Source: Algoriphagus sp.
GTDB taxonomy: Bacteria > Bacteroidota > Bacteroidia > Cytophagales > Cyclobacteriaceae
DNA: 64,000 bases
Assembly: GCF_030694375.1 (NCBI RefSeq)
Contig: NZ_JAUXYL010000046.1
Span: 124,001-188,000 of the forward strand
Direction: 5' to 3'
The notes under the pieces are model-generated. The model was not told where the DNA came from. It did no database searches and saw only the letters and a program-made list of their open reading frames with translations. Shown in pieces: positions 33,106 through 41,922 of this stretch (within the stretch, counting starts at the first letter, position 1; every line of letters begins with the position of its first letter). A program made the position numbers and the translations under genes.

Positions 33106-35796
33106 ATGGATATTCAAAAAGTAAAACAAGAAGATGCTTGGCATTCGCTCTCCTGGGAAAGTATTTATTCCTTATTAGATACTCCGGGTAAGGGACTTAC
33201 CAATGAAGAATCCTCAGCCCGATTAAGTCAATTTGGCCCCAATAAGCTGCCTGAATCAGCCAAAACAACACTTTCACGGATCATTCTCCATCAAGTCATG
33301 AATCCCTTGATTTTTATCTTGGTTTTGGCGGCTTTGGCATCGATACTTATCGGAGAAGGGGGGGATGCTATTTTCATTTTATTGGTGATACTGATCAATA
33401 CAGGATTGGGTACTTATCAGGAATACAATGCCGAAAAAAGTGCTCAAGCCCTTCAGCAACTGATGAAAATCCAAGCCAAAGTCCATAGAAGCGGACAGAT
33501 AAAAACGGTCAGCTCTGAAGATCTCGTTCCGGGTGATTTGGTTTACCTGGAGTCTGGGATGAAAGTGCCGGCGGATATCCGGCTTTGGGAAGCTTCAGCA
33601 TTGGAAATAGATGAAAGTTTTCTGACTGGGGAATCTCTTCCGTCAAAAAAGAAAGCGGGAAATCTTGAACGGGAAATCACTGTCCCTGAGCGAATTAATA
33701 TGGCTTTTGCCGGAGCAACAGTGCTCTCCGGCCGGGGCAAGGGAGTGGTGGTTGAAACAGGAATATCCACACAAGTTGGAAAAATAGCTCAAAATGTAGC
33801 AGAAGGAACTTCTGCCAAACCTCCGCTTATTCTTAGGATGGAGAAGTTTATCAAGCAGATTACTTTTTTCATCGTGGGCTTGAGTTTCATAATGGCTTTT
33901 ATTCTGAACTGGCAGGGGATGGATTGGGCCTCAATATTCTTTTTTGTAGTGGCTTTGGCTGTTTCAGCCATTCCTGAAGGTCTTCCGGTTGCACTTACAG
34001 TTGCCTTATCCATTGCAACAAGAAGGATGGCTAAGAGAAACGTGATCGTCAGAAGACTTAATGCGGTGGAAGCGCTCGGTAGCTGCACCATTATCGCAAG
34101 TGATAAGACAGGAACACTTACCGTCAATCAGCAGACAGCAAAAAAAATCCTCTTGGACAATGGGAATAGGTATTCTGTTCTTGGAGAAGGATACAATGGA
34201 GAAGGTGCAATAGAAGCGGAAAATAATGAAAAGGAGGATCCTCAAGCCTTAGAGGCATTGGTCAGAGTTGGGATTATGGCCAATGAGGGAGGTTTGAGAA
34301 AAGAAGACTCGAATTGGATTCATCACGGGGACGCAATGGATGTAGCCCTTTTGGGCTTGGGATTCAAACATGGCAGGGATCCGGAGGAATTGAAGCAGTC
34401 CTATTACACAGGAGGAATCATTCCCTATGAATCCGAAAGAAAATTCTCCGGAGCTTTTTATACCGTAGAGGATGAAATCAGATTTGGAGCCAAAGGAGCT
34501 TTAGAAACGATACTGGGATTTTGTCATTGTGATCAAGAATTTATTGATCAGAAAGTAAAAGAAGCAGAAAATTATGCCTCAAAGGGCTATAGAGTATTGG
34601 CTTTTGCTGAAGGATTGGCACTAAACTTTGAAAAAAAGGATACGTATTCTGTGGAGGATATTCCAAGACTGCATTTTTTGGGGATGGTTTGTTTTATCGA
34701 TCCATTAAGATCAGAAGCCAAAGAATCCATCAAAAAATGCAAACAAGCAGGAATCAAAGTATTAATGATTACCGGAGACCATCCTGCCACTGCCTTTAAT
34801 ATTTCAAAAGAACTAGGTATTGCTGTAGACGGAAGTCAGGTTGTTACTGGTCAAATGCTCCTTGATGCAGGTTCTCCTGAATCCGAAGAGTACCACAAAT
34901 TGGTTATCAATTCCAGTGTTTTTGCTCGGGTGAGCCCGATCCAAAAATTGGAAATTGTGGATGTTTTGATCAAAGCGGGGGAGTTTGTGGCGGTGACGGG
35001 AGATGGCGTCAACGATGCTCCGGCTCTCAAGCGGGCGAACATCGGAGTGGCGATGGGAAGTGGTACGGATGTGGCCAAAGAGGTGGGATCAATGATCGTC
35101 ACCGATGACAACTTCAGCTCGATTGTTGCAGGTGTTGAGGAAGGAAGGTTTGCCTATGACAATGTCCGCAAGGTGATTTTCCTACTTATTTCTACGGGTG
35201 GAGCTGAAGTACTTTTATTCCTACTTGCGATTCTGTTCGGCTTACCGCTTCCCTTGTTGGCTGTTCAGCTCCTTTGGTTAAATCTAGTGACCAATGGAAT
35301 ACAGGACGTAGCTTTGGCATTTGAGGGAGGGGAGCCAGGGGCAATGAAGAAAAAGCCGAGAAAACCCACCGAGACAATCTTTAACTCGGTCATGATCAAT
35401 CAGACGCTAGTAGCCAGCATTACTATCGGAGTTATTGTTTTTGGCTTTTGGTACTGGCTCATCGAAATTCAAAAAATAAGCGAATATCATGCGCGTGATT
35501 TAGCCTTATTGCTAATGGTTTTCATGCAGAATTTCCATGCATTCAATTCCCGATCCGAAACCACTTCCATTTTTAAAATCCCATTAAACAGAAACTGGAT
35601 TCTTGTGATCGGAGTAATTGCAGCGCAAGGGATTCATATCTTAAGTATGCAGATACCTTTTATGCAAAAGGCATTAAAGATTGAGCCAATTACGCTTCAA
35701 GAATGGTTTTATGTGATTCTTTTGGCGATACCAATCCTGATTGCAATGGAGCTTTTCAAGCTGTACACTAATCGTAAAAGTGAGTCTGAAAAATGA
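33106..35796 (+). CDS. P2-type cation-transporting ATPase
   Basis: An 896-aa inner-membrane pump. Domains in order: cation-ATPase N-domain (about 5-75), M1-M2, actuator domain with TGES (DESFLTGESLP), M3-M4 with SAIPEGLPVALTVAL, phosphorylation motif SDKTGTLT (Asp about 333), hinge TGDGVNDAPALKRANIGVAM (about 630), then M5-M10. It resembles SERCA/PMR1-type calcium pumps, but M6 reads NLVTNGIQD where SERCA has NLVTDGLPA, so specificity may differ. The ATG at 33106 is preferred over a TTG at 33079. It appears monocistronic. Confidence 0.9.
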   Translation: MDIQKVKQEDAWHSLSWESIYSLLDTPGKGLTNEESSARLSQFGPNKLPESAKTTLSRIILHQVMNPLIFILVLAALASILIGEGGDAIFILLVILINTGLGTYQEYNAEKSAQALQQLMKIQAKVHRSGQIKTVSSEDLVPGDLVYLESGMKVPADIRLWEASALEIDESFLTGESLPSKKKAGNLEREITVPERINMAFAGATVLSGRGKGVVVETGISTQVGKIAQNVAEGTSAKPPLILRMEKFIKQITFFIVGLSFIMAFILNWQGMDWASIFFFVVALAVSAIPEGLPVALTVALSIATRRMAKRNVIVRRLNAVEALGSCTIIASDKTGTLTVNQQTAKKILLDNGNRYSVLGEGYNGEGAIEAENNEKEDPQALEALVRVGIMANEGGLRKEDSNWIHHGDAMDVALLGLGFKHGRDPEELKQSYYTGGIIPYESERKFSGAFYTVEDEIRFGAKGALETILGFCHCDQEFIDQKVKEAENYASKGYRVLAFAEGLALNFEKKDTYSVEDIPRLHFLGMVCFIDPLRSEAKESIKKCKQAGIKVLMITGDHPATAFNISKELGIAVDGSQVVTGQMLLDAGSPESEEYHKLVINSSVFARVSPIQKLEIVDVLIKAGEFVAVTGDGVNDAPALKRANIGVAMGSGTDVAKEVGSMIVTDDNFSSIVAGVEEGRFAYDNVRKVIFLLISTGGAEVLLFLLAILFGLPLPLLAVQLLWLNLVTNGIQDVALAFEGGEPGAMKKKPRKPTETIFNSVMINQTLVASITIGVIVFGFWYWLIEIQKISEYHARDLALLLMVFMQNFHAFNSRSETTSIFKIPLNRNWILVIGVIAAQGIHILSMQIPFMQKALKIEPITLQEWFYVILLAIPILIAMELFKLYTNRKSESEK

Positions 35797-36011
35797 TTTT
35801 CCAGAATTGGATTAGAAAAACCGGTTCAATATTCCCGATGCTGAAGTATGGTCTATGATTATTGTTGCCGGGTATGGATTGAGTAGCAATTGAGGATAAT
35901 AGCGGGCTAAATTTTTTGGGACCGGTGCGAAGCCACTTTTGACTTATGAAATGGATTCCGCAAAAATTCATTAAAGAATTCCTCAAGGTGTTTTTCTGTG
36001 AAAATGAAAAC
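35797..36011 (+). other. Spacer downstream of the ATPase gene
   Basis: No gene or RNA recognised. The stretch runs into a repeat-like segment from 36012. Confidence 0.4.
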
Positions 36012-36110
36012 ACCAATTTAGTATCGGTGAAATCGATCCAGTCTGCCTCAGGCAGACTGGATCGACTCAATCGTCACACACTGGAATGTTTATAAACTTT
36101 GCGAAATTCC
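36012..36110 (+). repeat. Divergent leader/palindrome repeat, copy D
   Basis: Shares with unit C (17580-17712) the order TGAAATCGA, palindrome, GTCACACACTGG, then GCGARATTCC. Its head CCAATTTAGTATCGGTGAAA is repeated at 36143-36162 as CCAATTTGATATCGATGAAA, where it contains the start codon of the sugar dehydrogenase gene. Confidence 0.6.
36033..36065. repeat. Perfect 15-bp-stem palindrome
   Basis: Inverted repeat with arms 36033-36047 and 36051-36065 around the loop TCA; the core is CTGCC-TCA-GGCAG. No T tract follows. It replaces the smaller palindrome of unit C. Confidence 0.85.
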
Positions 36111-36157
36111 TTCCGATTAAGTTTTTCACAATCCACACAAAGCCCAATTTGATATCG

Positions 36158-37831
36158 ATGAAAAATGCCCTGTTTGTTTCGAGTGTTTGTTTTTTTTTGA
36201 TTTTCTCCTGTACACCGGAGAAACAAGAATTTGGAAGAGAAATTTCTACCGATGCCAATCAAATTTTGATAGGAAAAGCGCTTTTTGAAAAGCATTGCTC
36301 CACCTGTCACAATTTCAACGAGGATGCTATCGGGCCCAATCTGAGTGGACTTACCCGTCAAATCGAAACGGAATGGATCAAAGAATTTATCAAAAACCCG
36401 GCAAAGGCCATTGAGTCCAAAGATCAAAGGGCGCTGGAGTTACTGGCAAAATTTAAAAGCCAAATGCCGGGATTTCCGGATTTGACCGAACAGGATCTGG
36501 ATGCGATTCTTAGCTACCTTCATACCTTTGAGACCCTGCCACTTGAAATCGTCGGTGATACGACCTCCAACTTAATTCCTGAGAAAATTCAAGACTCGGG
36601 TATTCGTCTGAAATTGGAGTTTTTTGCGCAATTGCCGGCTTCTGATGGAGTTTCTCCTTTGGCTAAAATGACCAAAATGGAAGCGATTCCGGGAACGCAG
36701 CGCTTGATGATCAACGATCAAAGGATCGGACTCTATGAATTAGTAGACCAAAACCCAGTCTTGTATCTATCTGTAGTAAATGCCCGTCCGGATATGGTCA
36801 GCAAACCGGGTTGGGCGACAGGAGTTGGAAGTTTTGCCTTCCATCCTGAATTTCAAACCAACGGCTTGTTTTATACGGCCCACACCGAGCCCGGCGGTAC
36901 TCAAAAATCCGATTTTGGGTTCACCGACAGCCTGAGTGTGTTTATGCAATGGGTAGTCACAGAATGGAAAGCCGAAAATCCCGCGGCCACAGTATTTAAA
37001 GGTACAGATCGTGAGATCCTGCGAATTGACAATGCTTCTCAAGCTCACGGCATGCAGGAACTTACCTTCAACCCAAATTCCAAAAAAGGGGACCCTGATT
37101 TTGGATTACTTTATATAGGCTATGGAGATGGAGGAACTGCCGAAAAACGTTTTGCCGCAATCTCCAACCATAAAGGGGCAGGAATTTACAGCAGTATTTT
37201 AAGGATTGATCCTGCCGGAAAGGATGGAGTGAATGGAAAATACGGAATTCCAAAAATCAATCCTTTTGCCGGAATTCCCGGCAAAGCAGGTGAGATCATA
37301 GCCTACGGTTTCAGAAACCCCAATCGGGTGTTTTGGGACGCAAAGGGAAATCTCCATGCGACAGATATAGGACAGCACAGCATTGAAGAAATCAACCGCA
37401 TAGAAGAAGGTAAATTCTATGGTTGGCCGGTGCGGGAGGGCACCTTCACCATCAATCCTTTTGGAAGTTTCAGAACGCTTTATCCGCTACCCGCGGATGA
37501 TAAAAAGTTTGGAATCACTTATCCCCTTGTCCAATTGGAACATGACGAAACGGTGGCAATAATAGGAGGATACACGATTCCTGACGGACCTTTGAAAGGG
37601 AAGTTTGTTTTCGGCGACATTCCCTCAGGAAGGCTCTTTTTTGCAGATTTAAGTGAGTCATCACAGCCCACCGTTCAAACTTGGGGAATCACTTATCAGG
37701 GAAAAGAAATGAGCCTGAAGGAATTATGCGGATGTGATCGTGTTGATCTGAAGTTTGGTTTGGATCATGCCGGTCAGGTCTACATCATGTCCAAGGCGGA
37801 CGGAAAAGTGTATAAAATCAAGCACAACTGA
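36158..37831 (+). CDS. Cytochrome c / PQQ-type sugar dehydrogenase lipoprotein
   Basis: A 557-aa exported protein. The signal MKNALFVSSVCFFLIFSC ends in a lipobox. A cytochrome c domain follows with heme site CSTCH (about residues 47-51) and a likely distal Met in KSQMPGF. The rest is a glucose/sorbosone-dehydrogenase-type beta-propeller (GWATGVGSFAFHPEFQTNGL; EIIAYGFRNPNRVFWDAKGN; ATDIGQHSIEEINRI). It is predicted to oxidise a sugar in the periplasm and pass electrons to the fused heme. The ATG at 36158 is chosen by the signal peptide. It is preceded by repeat copy D. Confidence 0.88.
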   Translation: MKNALFVSSVCFFLIFSCTPEKQEFGREISTDANQILIGKALFEKHCSTCHNFNEDAIGPNLSGLTRQIETEWIKEFIKNPAKAIESKDQRALELLAKFKSQMPGFPDLTEQDLDAILSYLHTFETLPLEIVGDTTSNLIPEKIQDSGIRLKLEFFAQLPASDGVSPLAKMTKMEAIPGTQRLMINDQRIGLYELVDQNPVLYLSVVNARPDMVSKPGWATGVGSFAFHPEFQTNGLFYTAHTEPGGTQKSDFGFTDSLSVFMQWVVTEWKAENPAATVFKGTDREILRIDNASQAHGMQELTFNPNSKKGDPDFGLLYIGYGDGGTAEKRFAAISNHKGAGIYSSILRIDPAGKDGVNGKYGIPKINPFAGIPGKAGEIIAYGFRNPNRVFWDAKGNLHATDIGQHSIEEINRIEEGKFYGWPVREGTFTINPFGSFRTLYPLPADDKKFGITYPLVQLEHDETVAIIGGYTIPDGPLKGKFVFGDIPSGRLFFADLSESSQPTVQTWGITYQGKEMSLKELCGCDRVDLKFGLDHAGQVYIMSKADGKVYKIKHN

Positions 37832-37883
37832 AATTGGAAAATACCAGTCAGATTTGACAATAAAGTATATTTCAATGGAGGCT

Positions 37884-37923
37884 AAAACAAAAAGTCCGGG
37901 TTTTTGTCCGGACTTTTTGTTTT
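37884..37923. terminator. Bidirectional terminator between convergent genes
   Basis: A perfect 16-bp inverted repeat, 37884-37899 and 37908-37923, with GTCCGG at the core and A/T tails on both sides. It serves both the sugar dehydrogenase gene (plus) and the phosphorylase-like gene (minus). Confidence 0.93.
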
Positions 37924-37936
37924 GATTGAGGATGTT

Positions 37937-39595
37937 TTATTCTGAATACATCAATTCATAGTACTCTTTTGCCATTCGATTGCTTTCGAATTCAAAGCGT
38001 ACATCGTGCATGCCGGCCTGTACCATATCTCTCCACTTTCGCTTATTGTCATAATACATCGGGATGATCTGATTTTCGAGGATGTCAAACATGTGGTCCA
38101 GATCTTCCTGATCCTGATCTTGAATGCTCAGGTTGTGATAGTCGACCTGTGGGATGATAAAACAATTCTCACCATGTCTTGCAAATTCGCAAATCCAACC
38201 ATCATAAGTACTGAAGTTAATTGCTCCGTTCATAGATGCCGTCATACCGCTGGTACCAGAGGCTTCCCGAGGCACTCGGGGATTGTTCAGCCAGATGTCA
38301 GAGGCTTGCTTGAGTCGTTTGCTCAGCGTTAGCTCGTAATCCACGCAGACGGCTACATTTTTGTAGTTTTTACTCAAATGAACCAATTGATTGAAAACGC
38401 TGATCGCACCATAGTCCATGGGATAGGGTTTTCCTGCCCAGATGATTTGAACAGGTCGGTCGGCATTACGCATCAGTGCATCAAACCTCCGCAGATCCCG
38501 GGTGATCATCTCGGGCCGTTTGTATGCTGCAAATCTTCTAGCCCAGACGATAGTGAGGATATCCGGATCAAGCAATTTTCCGGTTTGATCGGCAACAATT
38601 TCAAAGGCCCGTTTTTTTAAGAATCTTTTGCGGTCGTCAAAAGCAATGTTATCCGCTTCTTCCATAAATCTGAAAAGCTGCTTGTCCGCCCAGTAATTCC
38701 AGTTTTGAGCATTAGTGATGGACTGAATTTCGGGGATGTTAGGGTAATGTCCCCACATTTTTCGGCTTACCTCTCCGTGAAGCTTACTTACTCCATTGGC
38801 CTTTCGGGCAAATCGTAATGCGGCCAAGCTGTGATTGAACTGATCGCCATTTATTCCGGTCAAAAGGCGTACTTCAGCTATAGAGTGTCCGAAGAAATAG
38901 CTCATTTTATCACAGAGATAGAAGTCGTGTTTTTCATTTCCGGCTTCCTCGGGAGTGTGAGTCGTGAAGACTAGTCGTTTCTGAACTTCGGCTTTACTTC
39001 CAAATTTTTTCATCAGATAGAAAACACTGCTTACCGCATGAGCCTCGTTTAGATGATAGACATCCGGATTGAAGTTGAGCTCATCAATCAGCCTAGCACC
39101 ACCCAGTCCAAGTATCATCATTTGGGCGATTTTGGCCGCCGTGTCTGCATCATATAATCGATGCGTAATGGTTTGGCTTAGGTAGTCATTTTCAGGTAGG
39201 TCAGTGCTTAACAGGAAAAGTGGAGCACTGTTGAAAGTCGTCGGAGGAAGGTACCATGCTTTCACCCAAACCGGCTGATCATGAACAGGAACGGTAAATT
39301 TGATCCCTGTATCTTCCAAAAAGCTATAGGTTTTTTCGTACCACTCAGGTTTCAGGGTCTGGTCTTGATTTCGACCCTGATCGTAATAGCCGTACTTCCA
39401 GAGTATGCCGATTCCAATCAGGTTTTGTTTGAGTTCATAAGCGCTTCGCAAATGAGAACCGGAAAGAAAGCCCAAGCCCCCACTGTAGATTTTTAAGGGT
39501 TGGTGTATGGCAAATTCCATCGAGAAATAAGCCACGGATTTAGAATATGCCGGAGAAAGCTCGTAAGGAACTTTATAGTTTCTAAAAGTGGTCAT
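37937..39595 (-). CDS. Alpha-glucan phosphorylase-family protein, PLP-lysine position Thr
   Basis: A 552-aa GT35-fold protein. Motifs: YFSMEFAIHQPLKIYSGGLG at the N-terminus, YHLNEAHAVSSVFYL, FTTHTPEEAGNEKH, WARRFAAYKRPEMI, and EASGTSGMTASMNGAINFST. In glycogen phosphorylases the last motif carries the lysine that binds pyridoxal phosphate (GTSGMK or GNMKFALNG); here codon 38240-38242 encodes Thr452. It is also shorter than the common 700-850-aa enzymes. Activity is therefore uncertain: it may be inactive, regulatory or use another mechanism. The ATG at 39595 fits better than one 14 codons upstream. Confidence 0.85.
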   Translation of the reverse strand: MTTFRNYKVPYELSPAYSKSVAYFSMEFAIHQPLKIYSGGLGFLSGSHLRSAYELKQNLIGIGILWKYGYYDQGRNQDQTLKPEWYEKTYSFLEDTGIKFTVPVHDQPVWVKAWYLPPTTFNSAPLFLLSTDLPENDYLSQTITHRLYDADTAAKIAQMMILGLGGARLIDELNFNPDVYHLNEAHAVSSVFYLMKKFGSKAEVQKRLVFTTHTPEEAGNEKHDFYLCDKMSYFFGHSIAEVRLLTGINGDQFNHSLAALRFARKANGVSKLHGEVSRKMWGHYPNIPEIQSITNAQNWNYWADKQLFRFMEEADNIAFDDRKRFLKKRAFEIVADQTGKLLDPDILTIVWARRFAAYKRPEMITRDLRRFDALMRNADRPVQIIWAGKPYPMDYGAISVFNQLVHLSKNYKNVAVCVDYELTLSKRLKQASDIWLNNPRVPREASGTSGMTASMNGAINFSTYDGWICEFARHGENCFIIPQVDYHNLSIQDQDQEDLDHMFDILENQIIPMYYDNKRKWRDMVQAGMHDVRFEFESNRMAKEYYELMYSE

Positions 39596-39676
39596 AGTTT
39601 TAAATTTTGAGAGCGATAAGTTAAATGAATTGCTCAAAAAAGTTTCATTAAATATTTAAAATGGACTTCAAAGAAG

Positions 39677-40051
39677 TTAATCTTTTCCGGCAAGCTGGTG
39701 GATTCCCCAAACCAAAAAAGAACCAAAAAAGGCAGCGGGCAATACGATAACCAAACCCAATAGTAGCTCAAATGGTAACATATCATGAGAAGAGGAGTCT
39801 CGCAGAATGTCATAGAATATTTTGGAGAGCATACCAAGCAATACGCCCAAGCTAACCATCAATGCGATAAACCCCGGAGATTTTTTACGAAGTGCAAAGG
39901 AGGCCACAGAACAAATAAAGGCGCCCGGTCCCAAAATAGAATAGATTACACGGGCAAATTCACCATCCTCCGAAAAATCAGCAGTCCAGTAGCCTATCGC
40001 CCCAACCACAAAACCAATTGCGATGGTTGGTAAATGTTTTTTTTGGATCAT
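39677..40051 (-). CDS. Hypothetical integral membrane protein
   Basis: A 124-aa protein with about four predicted transmembrane helices: LPTIAIGFVVGAIGYW, VIYSILGPGAFICSVASFAL, FIALMVSLGVLLGMLSK and LLLGLVIVLPAAFFGSFLVW. There is no signal peptide cleavage motif or catalytic residue pattern. It lies upstream of the phosphorylase-like gene on the minus strand with an 81-nt gap. No family is recognised and function is unknown. Confidence 0.7.
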   Translation of the reverse strand: MIQKKHLPTIAIGFVVGAIGYWTADFSEDGEFARVIYSILGPGAFICSVASFALRKKSPGFIALMVSLGVLLGMLSKIFYDILRDSSSHDMLPFELLLGLVIVLPAAFFGSFLVWGIHQLAGKD

Positions 40052-40143
40052 TTTGGATTGTTTGGAATTTGGAAACCAAGAAGCTAAAGCTCACTTACTT
40101 TTCCAAATTCCAAACGCAAATTACCCAAGTTTAGTACTTAGAA

Positions 40144-41808
40144 TTAGCTCATAGGTAATGCCTTTCGTGCATTTCTGTCTGGATCATTTTTCACCTCGCT
40201 TTGATCATTCAAGACCATCGTTTCACCGTTTTGGGCAGTGAATTTCGGCCAATTTGGAAGTACTCCCGCATTAGGATTCCCGGTTTTCATGAAGGCTAAA
40301 AGTGAGGCTGACATTTTCTCGGAAAGAGCTCGGGGACGCTTGCCTCCTCCAGTATGTGTGTACATCCGGTCGGTGTTGTCAAACCAAAAGCAAATGTCAA
40401 TGCAGTGAAAAGCCCGCATTCGGCCATTGTACAGATTAGGCTCCCAGCCAAACCAAGCCATGTACACAGGCGCTTTTTGTTTGGTTTTAGCATCACCACA
40501 AGCCACGGCATTTGCACGGTTGGATGCTGCAAGAGTCATGATTTCCGCCGGTTTTTTGCCGGGGAAGTTTGCTGCATAAGCTCGGTAGACTTCAGGGGAT
40601 TTGTCTCCAAAGCGTTGCTTCATAGCTTCGATTATCTCCGCTTCTCCCGCAGCTTCGAGTTTGGGATTGGTACGGGTGGCACCCCACTCGTGAAAGGTGG
40701 TGCAAATCATCAAAGGCATGTCTGCGGTATGATCGTTTGGATTGCTGAAAAACTCGCCCTTTGGCACATTTACTCCATCCGCTACCGGGCCAAATCCTCC
40801 ACGGAATCCGGGAAGCGGATTTTCCTTTCGCATGCGGTCCATAGCTTTTCCGGCAATGTCGATGTACTCTCTCCAGGGTATTTCCTGTAGTTTGTCCACC
40901 TCTCCTGCTGTCAGTCCTGCTGCTTCCAACACAAATTGTCCAAGCTTTCTGCTGTATTCCTGGTCATTGGCTTTGAGCATGGACCCGCTCAGTGCGACAC
41001 CTTTGTGTACCAATCCTTTGGATGCTGGCATGGCCATGGTACAGGTTACTTTTGCCCCTCCTCCGGATTGGCCCATGATGGTGACATTGCCCGGGTCACC
41101 TCCGAAGTTGGCGATATTGTCGCGAACCCACTCCAGCGAAGCGATGATGTCGAGTTGACTGACATTGCCGGAGGAAGCGTACTTGGCCCCTCCTACTCCG
41201 GACAAATCGGTGAAGCCGATCGGGCCAAGCCGATGATTGATCGAGACAAATACCACATCCCCATTTCTGGAGAAATTTTCTCCATGGTAGCCATCCTGTT
41301 CAATTCCATTGCCATTAGTGAATCCACCTCCGTGAAGCCAAACCATCACGGGACGTTTTTTCCCGTCGGCAAGCGCGGGTGTCCAGACATTGAGCTTCAG
41401 GCAGTCTTCGGAGACATCATCATAGTTCCAATGGTCCGCAAATGAAGCATGCGGATTTGCATAGCGCCGATCCATGTTCTGTGGTGCGGTATTTCCCCAC
41501 CAAATTGTCGGCTTGATATCTGTCCAAGGCGTAGGTTTCTGTGGAGGCATAAACCGGTTTTTTCCGGCAGTGTCTGCCCCATAGGGTACTCCCAAAAAGG
41601 TATAGACGCCATTCAGGATATAGCCTTGGATTTTTCCATAGGATGTATCAGCTACAGCAATGTCATCTCCGATGTGGAGGTATTGATCGTCCTCTGCATC
41701 GGATTGAGATTTGGGATTTATACTTGCATGACTTGCAAAAGGCACAGCTGCAATACCTGCCGTACCCAGTCCTATTTTTTGTAAAAAGTCGCGTCGGTTA
41801 TTTTTCAT
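40144..41808 (-). CDS. Type B carboxylesterase with Tat signal
   Basis: A 554-aa alpha/beta hydrolase. The N-terminus MKNNRRDFLQKIGLGTAGIA is a twin-arginine signal, so it should be exported folded. Family motifs: VWLHGGGFTNGNG (oxyanion hole), EDCLKLNVWTP, nucleophile elbow VTIMGQSGGGAK (catalytic Ser about 246) and FHCIDICFWFDN with the catalytic His. The elbow has GQSGGG where GESAGG is most usual. It is likely to hydrolyse a carboxylic ester in the periplasm; the substrate is unknown. It is apparently monocistronic. Confidence 0.9.
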   Translation of the reverse strand: MKNNRRDFLQKIGLGTAGIAAVPFASHASINPKSQSDAEDDQYLHIGDDIAVADTSYGKIQGYILNGVYTFLGVPYGADTAGKNRFMPPQKPTPWTDIKPTIWWGNTAPQNMDRRYANPHASFADHWNYDDVSEDCLKLNVWTPALADGKKRPVMVWLHGGGFTNGNGIEQDGYHGENFSRNGDVVFVSINHRLGPIGFTDLSGVGGAKYASSGNVSQLDIIASLEWVRDNIANFGGDPGNVTIMGQSGGGAKVTCTMAMPASKGLVHKGVALSGSMLKANDQEYSRKLGQFVLEAAGLTAGEVDKLQEIPWREYIDIAGKAMDRMRKENPLPGFRGGFGPVADGVNVPKGEFFSNPNDHTADMPLMICTTFHEWGATRTNPKLEAAGEAEIIEAMKQRFGDKSPEVYRAYAANFPGKKPAEIMTLAASNRANAVACGDAKTKQKAPVYMAWFGWEPNLYNGRMRAFHCIDICFWFDNTDRMYTHTGGGKRPRALSEKMSASLLAFMKTGNPNAGVLPNWPKFTAQNGETMVLNDQSEVKNDPDRNARKALPMS

Positions 41809-41922
41809 GGTTTGAAAGGGTTTAGTATCAATTTCTATTGTCTCAAGTTGAGAATATAGAATGAAAAATCCTATCCGTTAAAATTGATTTTTAAGGAGTT
41901 GAAACCGGAAATCTGACGCATA

